Shown here piece after piece: positions 1 through 5,037 of a stretch of 5,661 nucleotides of DNA (position 1 is its first letter; every line of letters begins with the position of its first letter). This stretch comes from Aalborgiella sp031390045. GTDB taxonomy: Bacteria > Pseudomonadota > Gammaproteobacteria > Burkholderiales > Burkholderiaceae_C. The notes under the pieces were generated by a model. It did not search any database. It was not told where the DNA came from and worked only from the letters and a program-made list of their open reading frames with translations. The stretch spans positions 1 through 5,661 of the forward strand of contig JANMTB010000089.1 in NCBI GenBank assembly GCA_031390045.1, written 5' to 3'. The position numbers and the translations under genes are program-made.

Positions 1-797
1 TTTCACGCGCTGTGACGGACGCAGCCAAGCGTGATGGCATCGCGCTCAAACCTGTAGGCGACTTTGAAGCTCTGGCTGGGCGGGGCACCAAAGGTGTGAT
101 CGACGGCAAGCTCTACCACTTGGGCAACCACCGCGTGGTGCACGAATTAGGGCGCTGCTCGGATGCGCTAGAGGCACGTTTGACCGTCTTGGAAGAACAG
201 GGCAAAACAGTTATTTTGCTGTTTGATGACACGGCCGTACATGCCATGTTTGCTGTGGCGGACACGGTCAAAGAAAGCAGCCGCGAAGCGATAGCCGAAT
301 TGCACGCCTTGGGCATCAAAACCGTGATGTTGACTGGTGACAACGCGCACACAGCCAAAGCGATAGCCGCACAAGTAGGCATTGACGAAGCGCGTGGGGA
401 TCTACTGCCGGACGACAAACTCAAAGCTATTGAAAGCAAACTCAGCAAAGACGGCGCGGTGGGCATGGTGGGTGACGGCATCAACGACGCGCCAGCGCTG
501 GCGCGCTCAGACATCGGGTTTGCCATGGGCGCAGCTGGTACAGGCACGGCGATTGAAACGGCAGACGTGGCGTTGATGGACGACGACTTGCGCAAGCTGC
601 CGCGCTTTGTACGGCTGTCCCGTCAAACGCATGCCATCTTGATCCAAAACATCGTGTTCGCGCTAAGTATCAAAGCCGTGTTTTTGTTCTTAACGCTCTA
701 CGGTACAGGGACGATGTGGATGGCGGTATTTGCTGATGTGGGCGCTAGTTTGTTGGTGGTGGCCAATGGGTTGAGGCTGTTGCGTTTTAGAGGCTAA
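1..797 (+). CDS. Heavy-metal P1B-type ATPase (ZntA/CadA-like), C-terminal part, 5' truncated by window edge
   Basis: ATP-driven exporter of soft divalent cations (Zn, Cd or Pb) across the inner membrane. Only about the last third is present. The frame is open to the left edge (first full codon at 3, reading S-R-A-V), so the GTG at 12 is an internal valine, not a start. Counting that valine as residue 1, the end of the nucleotide-binding domain has a glycine-rich GRGTKG (23-28). The phosphorylation domain shows LTGDN (107-111) and the hinge GDGINDAP (154-161). Two C-terminal membrane helices lie near 208-230 and 233-256. The helix residues K221 (SIKAVF) and D242 (ADVGAS) match the Lys/Asp pair that marks ZntA-type Zn/Cd/Pb pumps, rather than the cysteine/tyrosine/asparagine pattern of copper pumps. 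The DKTGT, HP and metal-binding CPC motifs would lie upstream, outside the window. The gene ends 5 nt before lspA. Family assignment is firm; the exact metal is inferred. Confidence 0.95.
   Translation, partial: SRAVTDAAKRDGIALKPVGDFEALAGRGTKGVIDGKLYHLGNHRVVHELGRCSDALEARLTVLEEQGKTVILLFDDTAVHAMFAVADTVKESSREAIAELHALGIKTVMLTGDNAHTAKAIAAQVGIDEARGDLLPDDKLKAIESKLSKDGAVGMVGDGINDAPALARSDIGFAMGAAGTGTAIETADVALMDDDLRKLPRFVRLSRQTHAILIQNIVFALSIKAVFLFLTLYGTGTMWMAVFADVGASLLVVANGLRLLRFRG
789..793 (+). promoter_or_regulatory. Ribosome binding site for lspA
   Basis: AGAGG lies 9 nt before the ATG at 803 and inside the last codons of the ATPase gene. It favours the start at 803 over the next in-frame ATG at 830, which has no purine-rich sequence at the right distance. 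It also suggests that translation of lspA follows that of the ATPase. Confidence 0.6.
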
Positions 798-802
798 ATT
801 TA

Positions 803-1384
803 ATGTTGAATCACAAGACAAATGCGGTTATGACTAACGACGATTTTTACTACAAACTGAGACGTAACAAAACGATTCGTTCTTTGCTAGACAGTCGCTG
901 GTTTTGGATTTTTATCGCTTTTTTGGGTTTTGCTTCAGACCAAGCCATCAAATTCGCAGTGACTGAACGCATGCAACTGTTTGAAAGTGTGCCTGTCTTT
1001 CCAAGCTTTAATTGGGTCTACGTTTTAAACCCAGGTGCTGCTTTTTCATTTTTAGCCAATGCGGGCGGTTGGCAACGATATTTTTTTACGATATTTGCAG
1101 TCGTGGTCAGTGTATTGCTGCTTGTTATGTTGTGGCGCGGCGTCAGCTCAAAAGTCGAGTCATTAGCCTACGCTTTAATCATCGCCGGTGCATTGGGCAA
1201 TGCTGTTGATCGCGTGCGTATTGGAGCGGTGGTTGATTATTTAGACTTTTACTGGCGCACGTGGCACTGGCCAGCGTTTAATTTGGCCGATATTTGGGTG
1301 GTTTCTGCCGCTACGCTCTTGATGTTGAGCATATTTCAGCAACCGCCTGCTTCAATTCCGCAAAAATTAAAGAGTTCCCAATGA
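803..1384 (+). CDS. lspA: Lipoprotein signal peptidase (signal peptidase II, LspA)
   Basis: Inner-membrane aspartyl protease that removes the signal peptide from diacylglyceryl-modified prolipoproteins. The 193-residue product has the family landmarks in order: SDQ (D46) at the end of the first membrane helix, LNPGAAFSF (75-83) with N76, GNAVDRVRIG (132-141) with catalytic D136, VVDYLDFY (143-150), and PAFNLAD (157-163) with catalytic D163. Four hydrophobic segments lie near 33-50, 93-111, 121-135 and 164-178. The protein is longer than the usual 160-170 residues because about 30 polar, basic residues precede helix 1. Starting at 830 would shorten it by only nine residues. Its last bases overlap the dsbB start (ATGA at 1381-1384), so the two are probably translationally coupled. 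LspA paralogues beside metal ATPases are known (PbrC-type, lead resistance), so this could be an accessory copy and not the housekeeping enzyme. The window cannot decide that. Confidence 0.95.
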   Translation: MLNHKTNAVMTNDDFYYKLRRNKTIRSLLDSRWFWIFIAFLGFASDQAIKFAVTERMQLFESVPVFPSFNWVYVLNPGAAFSFLANAGGWQRYFFTIFAVVVSVLLLVMLWRGVSSKVESLAYALIIAGALGNAVDRVRIGAVVDYLDFYWRTWHWPAFNLADIWVVSAATLLMLSIFQQPPASIPQKLKSSQ

Positions 1385-1794
1385 CAAACCAACAATGGCC
1401 GGTGTATTTCGCGACTTGGCTCTTGGCGCTGGTTGCAGCTGCCGGCAGCTTGTTTTTGAGCGAAGTGATGGATTTTGTACCCTGCGTGCTGTGCTGGTAT
1501 CAACGCATACCTATGTATGCTTTGGTGGTGGTGCTGGGCGTAGGCTTGTACACGCGCGACGCTGGGGTGTACAAATACGCGCAAGCACTGGTCGTCATTG
1601 GCCTTGTCATCGCTGCCTACCACTGCTTGCTTTATTTGGGATTTATACCCAAAGGCATGATTCCCTGCGGGCCTGGACCATCATGTGCTGACCAAAAACT
1701 CGAACTATGGGGATTCGTCACCATTCCGTTGATGTCAGTGCTGGCTTTTGTCGCTTTGGTTGTGGGCTTAAAAGTAGCCAAACAATTGAAATGA
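1381..1794 (+). CDS. dsbB: DsbB-family disulfide bond formation protein (short BdbC-like type)
   Basis: Inner-membrane thiol oxidase that passes electrons from a DsbA-type protein to quinone. The start chosen is the ATG at 1381, inside the lspA stop (ATGA), preceded by a weak AAGAG about 7 nt upstream. An upstream in-frame ATG at 1294 would run back into lspA coding sequence and add no domain. The 137-residue protein has four hydrophobic helices (about 8-30, 43-58, 66-87, 110-132). The first periplasmic loop carries CVLC (C35, C38) followed by WYQRI, the DsbB signature. The second loop carries C96 and C102 (PCGPGPSC), the pair that exchanges with DsbA. C82 is an extra cysteine in helix 3. The length is well below the roughly 175 residues of E. 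coli DsbB and fits the compact BdbC-like branch. The probable partner is the DsbA-like protein encoded 40 nt downstream. Confidence 0.93.
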   Translation: MTNQQWPVYFATWLLALVAAAGSLFLSEVMDFVPCVLCWYQRIPMYALVVVLGVGLYTRDAGVYKYAQALVVIGLVIAAYHCLLYLGFIPKGMIPCGPGPSCADQKLELWGFVTIPLMSVLAFVALVVGLKVAKQLK

Positions 1795-1821
1795 CTGTAT
1801 TGATTTAGAAAACTAGAAACT

Positions 1822-1826
1822 AGGAA
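1822..1826 (+). promoter_or_regulatory. Ribosome binding site for the DsbA-like gene
   Basis: AGGAA lies 8 nt before the ATG at 1835 and is the clearest Shine-Dalgarno sequence in the window. It overlaps the second copy of a hexamer AACTAG repeated at 1811-1816 and 1818-1823. The 40-nt leader (1795-1834) is AT-rich. I see a TTGAAA at 1786-1791 but no matching -10 at normal spacing, so I do not call a promoter. Confidence 0.65.
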
Positions 1827-1834
1827 ATTTAGAT

Positions 1835-2491
1835 ATGAAAAAAAACTTGGTCTTGATTGGCTCCATTCTTTTGGTGGCTACGATGTTTGCGATAGGCATG
1901 TTTTTCTACCAAGGCAAAAAAGGCTCGGAGCGAACTGAAATCGCTTCCAATAATACAGCCCAGTTGGTGCAATTTCACTCGCCGACCTTGGGTGCAAGTG
2001 ACGCCAAAGTCACATTGGTTGAGTTTTTTGACCCTTCATGCGAAGCTTGCCGCGCTTTTTACCCTTTGGTTAAATCCATTTTGGAAGAAAATAAGGGCAA
2101 AGTAAAACTCGTTTTGCGTTATGCCGCTTTTCACAAAGATTCAGATATTGTGGTCAAAATGCTCGAAGCCAGCAAAGCGCAGAACCTGTACTGGCAATCT
2201 TTGGAAGCTGTACTTTTGTCACAACCAGAATGGGCAGACCATGGCAACCCACAAGTTGAAAAAATTTGGCCCTATTTGAAAGCGGTCGGTCTGGACATCG
2301 ATAAAGCCAAAGTGGACATGAAATCCCCTGCTTTAGACAAACTGCTTGCGCAAGACAATGCAGATTTAACCGCATTGAAAGTGCAAAAAACACCTACTTT
2401 TTATGTCAATGGCAAACCACTTTTAAACTTTGGCGAAGATGCTTTGCGCGCTTTGGTGAAGCAAGAAATTGATGCTGCGTACAGAAAATAA
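1835..2491 (+). CDS. DsbA-like thioredoxin-fold oxidoreductase, membrane-anchored (CEAC active site)
   Basis: Periplasmic thiol-disulfide oxidoreductase of the DsbA/BdbD-like (thioredoxin_4) group. The 218-residue product begins with MKKN and one hydrophobic segment (about 5-25). No clear AxA cleavage site follows, so it is probably a signal anchor holding the domain on the periplasmic face. The thioredoxin fold starts near residue 58. The active site is C69-E-A-C72 within FFDPSCEACRAF. The helical insert (about 100-180) contains RYAAFHKDSD and YWQSLEA, typical of this subfamily. The cis-proline loop is TPTFYVNG (186-193, P187). There are no other cysteines. The dipeptide EA differs from the PH of E. 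coli DsbA, so redox potential may differ. It follows dsbB by 40 nt and is its likely substrate, giving a complete oxidising pair. Codon choice is rich in A and T compared with dsbB. A reductase or isomerase role is possible but less likely with a DsbB alongside. Confidence 0.92.
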   Translation: MKKNLVLIGSILLVATMFAIGMFFYQGKKGSERTEIASNNTAQLVQFHSPTLGASDAKVTLVEFFDPSCEACRAFYPLVKSILEENKGKVKLVLRYAAFHKDSDIVVKMLEASKAQNLYWQSLEAVLLSQPEWADHGNPQVEKIWPYLKAVGLDIDKAKVDMKSPALDKLLAQDNADLTALKVQKTPTFYVNGKPLLNFGEDALRALVKQEIDAAYRK

Positions 2492-2504
2492 CCGCCTTTA
2501 GAAT

Positions 2505-2568
2505 GCATTTTTGCTATGTATTCAATAGCTTCTTAGTCAATAAATACGCCGGCTATATCGCAATTCAG
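2505..2568. repeat. Candidate dispersed intergenic repeat with short inverted repeats
   Basis: This non-coding stretch between two convergent genes contains GCTAT (2513-2517) and ATAGC (2525-2529), able to form a 5-bp stem with a 7-nt loop, and a second GCTAT at 2552-2556 preceded by GCCGGC. From memory, the layout (TTTTGCTAT, spacer, ATAGCTTCTT, then a GGCTA block) resembles a short repeat found between many genes in Comamonadaceae genomes. Only one copy lies in the window, so its repeated nature is not shown here. It could serve as a weak bidirectional terminator or mRNA 3'-end structure. The rest of the 2492-2581 spacer shows no gene. Confidence 0.35.
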
Positions 2569-2575
2569 GTGTAAG

Positions 2576-2598
2576 ATTTGCCTATTTTTTTGGCAAAT
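2576..2598. repeat. 7-bp inverted repeat at the 3' end of the hydrolase gene
   Basis: ATTTGCC (2576-2582) and GGCAAAT (2592-2598) are perfect complements around a 9-nt loop containing seven T on the + strand. The structure spans the hydrolase stop codon. It lacks a GC-rich stem followed by a T run on either strand, so it is at best a weak 3'-end hairpin and may be chance. Confidence 0.2.
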
Positions 2599-3421
2599 AG
2601 CTGGCAACTACATCTTGCAGCAGTTTTGTACCCAATATGCCCGCTTCATGCGTTGCTTTGGGCACTTCAATGTAACGTGCTTTCACGCCGCGTGATTTCA
2701 AGGTCGCGATGTAACCTGTGACTTGCTCAGGTGTGGTGTTGGTATCTGCATCGCCTGTGATTGCCGTGACTTGCGCGGTTTGGAAAACGCTGTCTGCCAC
2801 CTCATGCGGCGAAATACTGCGCCTTGTTAGATTTTTTTGATTTTTCCAACCTTGGCGGCGAATATTCAGATCACACGGACAGGCGATCAGCACAGCTTTG
2901 TCTATAAGAGCTGGGTGTCGGCCTAAGATCACGCCAGCCGTCGCTGCACCACCTGAAAAACCCACCACCACCAATTGCTGCGCACTGTATTTAGCCTTCA
3001 AAGCTTGCAAAGCATTGGCCACTGCATCGACATTGTGGGCAGTGTAGCTGTCACCGCCGCCCATTTTGTCGCCACTAGAGGCGTTTTTCTTGGAATCGGT
3101 ATAACCCGGACGAATCATGCCGACGAACACGGTGTCTGCACTTGCAAAGGACGTGAAATATTTGAAATGGCGGTCAAATAAACCGCCACGGCTGCTGTCG
3201 CCGTGCAAATAAACCAGTAAATTGCGTGCTTTTTGACTCTTTGCAGATTTTGGAAACTTTTTTGTTGTTTGAATGGCTAAACACTCAGTTTGCGCATCGA
3301 CACGGTTGACGTTGTCGGCCTGTGGGCAGCCCTGCGCCAGAGCAACACCACTGCTGAACAGTAAACCTAGCAATACCGAAAGTGCTGAAATCCGCAGTAA
3401 GCGACATGACAGCACATTCAT
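2582..3421 (-). CDS. Secreted alpha/beta-hydrolase (esterase or peptidase-like), specificity unknown
   Basis: A 279-residue protein with a Sec signal peptide: MNVLSCRLLR, then a hydrophobic core (about 11-27) and a likely cleavage after VALA (29/30). The mature part is an alpha/beta-hydrolase. It has the oxyanion-side LHGD (72-75), the nucleophile elbow GFSGG (154-158, S156), an acid candidate in GDADT (D224 or D226) and the histidine ATHEAG (H258). Between them, GMIRPGY (101-107) and SYTAHNVDAV (125-134) are reminiscent of S9-peptidase or esterase folds. Four cysteines remain after cleavage: C32, C47, C181 and C183 (ACPCD), which may form disulfides. The frame is open back to 3508, but that extension is arginine-rich, overlaps ggt and would bury the signal peptide, so the ATG at 3421 is preferred. 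The gene starts 5 nt after the ggt stop and is probably the last gene of that operon. The natural substrate is not recognisable; the fold and export are well supported. Confidence 0.85.
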   Translation of the reverse strand: MNVLSCRLLRISALSVLLGLLFSSGVALAQGCPQADNVNRVDAQTECLAIQTTKKFPKSAKSQKARNLLVYLHGDSSRGGLFDRHFKYFTSFASADTVFVGMIRPGYTDSKKNASSGDKMGGGDSYTAHNVDAVANALQALKAKYSAQQLVVVGFSGGAATAGVILGRHPALIDKAVLIACPCDLNIRRQGWKNQKNLTRRSISPHEVADSVFQTAQVTAITGDADTNTTPEQVTGYIATLKSRGVKARYIEVPKATHEAGILGTKLLQDVVASYLPKK

Positions 3422-3426
3422 GCCAT

Positions 3427-5037
3427 TCAATACCCTGCCGCTTGCCCATCTCGGCGCGGGTCGCTCGCGGCCATATAGCCTTCGATAGCTGGGTCGCCCA
3501 TGCGCCAAATAAACTGGCCAGCGCCAAAGTCTTGGTATGAGTCGTTGATCACGCTGACGTGGTGACCACGTGCTTGCAAGCCCTGCACGGTGCCGGCAAG
3601 CATGGTTGATTCGACATTGATGTCCAAGCCTGTATTGAAACGCCAGCGCGGCGCATCACAAGCCGTTTGCGGGTTTTGTTTGTAGTCCAACATCCGCACC
3701 AGCGTTTGCATATGGCCTTGCGGCTGCATGTTGCCACCCATGACGCCAAAACTCATCACGGGCTGACCGTCTTTGGTCAAAAATGCCGGGATGATGGTGT
3801 GAAACGGGCGCTTGTTAGGTGCCACTTGGTTCGGCCCAGCGTTCAAACTGAAGCCATGACCGCGATTTTGCAAGCTGATGCCAAAGGTAGGCTCCACACA
3901 ACCCGAGCCAAAGCCCATATAGTTGCTTTGAATCATACTGACCATCATGCCGGATTCGTCCGCAGCAGTCAGATAAATCGTGCCGCCTTTGACCGGGTTA
4001 CCCGCTTTGAAGTCTTGCGCTTTGTTACGGTCTATCAACTTGGCACGTGAGGCTAAATAGTTATCGTCTAGCATTTGTTCAACGGCGACATTCATCGTGT
4101 CAGCATCGGACACATACTTGTAGGTGTCTGCAAACGCAAGTTTCATGGCTTCGATTTGCAAGTGTTGTGCATCCACCCCATCTGCGTCCAAGCCTGACAA
4201 ATCAAAATGCTCCAAAATGCCCAATGCAATCAATGCTGCAATACCCTGCCCGTTCGGCGGGATTTCATGCAGCGTGTGTCCACGGTAGTTTTTAGCAATC
4301 GGTTTGACCCAATCAACGGTATGCGCTGCCATGTCGCTGGTTTTTAAGCTGCCCCCGTTTTCTGTGGAAAATTTCTCTATCGCTGCAGCGATCTCGCCTT
4401 TATAAAACGCTTCCCCTTTGGTAGCAGCAATAGCACGCAATGCTTTGGCTGCAGCTGGGAACTTGAAAAGCTCACCGACATTTGGCGCACGGCCATGCGG
4501 CAGAAAACTCTGCGCAAAGCCGGGTAAATGCCCAATCTCAGTCAATGGCGCTTGCCACTTGCCTTGCACAACGATAGGAAGCAAATAGCCGCGCTCGGCC
4601 ACTTCAATGGCACTTTGCATCAAATCGGCAAAAGGCAGCTTGCCGAATTTGTTGCTCATCGCTGCCCAGCTGCTCACAGCGCCTGGCACGGTGACTGAAT
4701 CAATCCCACGCTTGGGCGGCGTGGCAGCTTCACTACCATATTTATTTTTGAAATATTCGGGCGTCCACGCTGCAGGGGCACGTCCTGAAGCGTTCAATCC
4801 ATGTAGTTCTTTACCATCCCATATGATGCAAAATGCATCGCTACCCAAACCATTGCTGACAGGTTCAACAATCGCCATCACAGCTGCTGTGGCAATGGCG
4901 GCATCAACCGCGTTACCGCCCTGCTGCAAGATACGCAATCCTGCTTGCGCGCCTAGCGGATGAGAGGTGGAAACGACGTTTCGCGCAAAAACAGGTAGTC
5001 GTGCTGACGTATAGGGTGTGGAAAAATTAAATGTCAT
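3427..5037 (-). CDS. ggt: Gamma-glutamyltransferase / glutathione hydrolase-like protein (YwrD-like)
   Basis: Ntn-hydrolase that cleaves or transfers the gamma-glutamyl group of glutathione and related amides. The 536-residue precursor should self-cleave before T353 (KGGT-IYLTAAD) into a large (1-352) and a small subunit (353-536). Family blocks visible are ATSHPL-like STSHPLGAQAG (23-33), GGNAVDAAIA (40-49), VEPVSNGLGSDAF (57-69), NASGRAP (82-88, with R86 in the place of the substrate-binding arginine), IPPNGQG (259-265), MIQSNYMGFGSG (368-379) and FGVMGGNMQPQGH (430-442). The QSNxMGFGSG and GVMGGxMQPQGH forms point to the YwrD-like branch, not classical E. coli Ggt. There is no signal peptide, so it is probably cytoplasmic, unlike periplasmic E. 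coli Ggt. The ATG overlaps the stop of the Bug receptor gene (ATGA, 5037-5034), and the hydrolase gene follows after 5 nt. Substrate could be glutathione or another gamma-glutamyl compound; cephalosporin-acylase-like activity also occurs in this superfamily. Confidence 0.95.
   Translation of the reverse strand: MTFNFSTPYTSARLPVFARNVVSTSHPLGAQAGLRILQQGGNAVDAAIATAAVMAIVEPVSNGLGSDAFCIIWDGKELHGLNASGRAPAAWTPEYFKNKYGSEAATPPKRGIDSVTVPGAVSSWAAMSNKFGKLPFADLMQSAIEVAERGYLLPIVVQGKWQAPLTEIGHLPGFAQSFLPHGRAPNVGELFKFPAAAKALRAIAATKGEAFYKGEIAAAIEKFSTENGGSLKTSDMAAHTVDWVKPIAKNYRGHTLHEIPPNGQGIAALIALGILEHFDLSGLDADGVDAQHLQIEAMKLAFADTYKYVSDADTMNVAVEQMLDDNYLASRAKLIDRNKAQDFKAGNPVKGGTIYLTAADESGMMVSMIQSNYMGFGSGCVEPTFGISLQNRGHGFSLNAGPNQVAPNKRPFHTIIPAFLTKDGQPVMSFGVMGGNMQPQGHMQTLVRMLDYKQNPQTACDAPRWRFNTGLDINVESTMLAGTVQGLQARGHHVSVINDSYQDFGAGQFIWRMGDPAIEGYMAASDPRRDGQAAGY
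3433..3436 (-). promoter_or_regulatory. Probable ribosome binding site for the secreted hydrolase
   Basis: On the minus strand AGGG lies 11 nt before the ATG at 3421, inside the last codons of ggt. The spacing is slightly long. Together with the signal peptide that begins exactly at 3421, it supports that start over the longer reading frame. Confidence 0.45.

Noticed and set aside
488..505. Perfect 18-bp GC-rich palindrome (9-bp arms) in the ATPase gene, operator-like.
   Set aside because: It encodes the near-invariant DAPALAR segment of the hinge motif with GC-rich codons, which explains the symmetry.
113..595. Long minus-strand open frame opposite the ATPase gene.
   Set aside because: Serine- and alanine-rich antisense shadow of a conserved ATPase coding region.
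1075..1096. Direct repeat ACGATATTT (1075-1083 and 1088-1096) flanking a run of seven T in lspA, possible phase-variation tract.
   Set aside because: The tract is short, the lspA frame is intact, and low-complexity codons for phenylalanine explain it.
1786..1814. TTGAAA as a possible -35 box for a separate DsbA-like gene promoter.
   Set aside because: No acceptable -10 hexamer lies 16-18 nt downstream; an operon transcript explains expression.
3422..3508. Upstream extension of the secreted hydrolase to a start at 3508.
   Set aside because: It would overlap ggt by about 80 nt and place an arginine-rich stretch before a clear signal peptide beginning at 3421.
3285..3527. Minus-strand open frame of 80 codons across the ggt/hydrolase junction.
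   Set aside because: It overlaps two well-supported genes, has an arginine-rich composition with no domain, and no ribosome binding site.
3557..3571. 15-bp palindrome ACGTGGT-G-ACCACGT resembling a regulator site.
   Set aside because: It lies deep in the ggt coding sequence (RGHHVSV region), far from any start, with no second copy seen.
3667..4050. Plus-strand open frame of 127 codons opposite ggt.
   Set aside because: Histidine- and arginine-rich composition typical of antisense frames; ggt motifs on the other strand are decisive.
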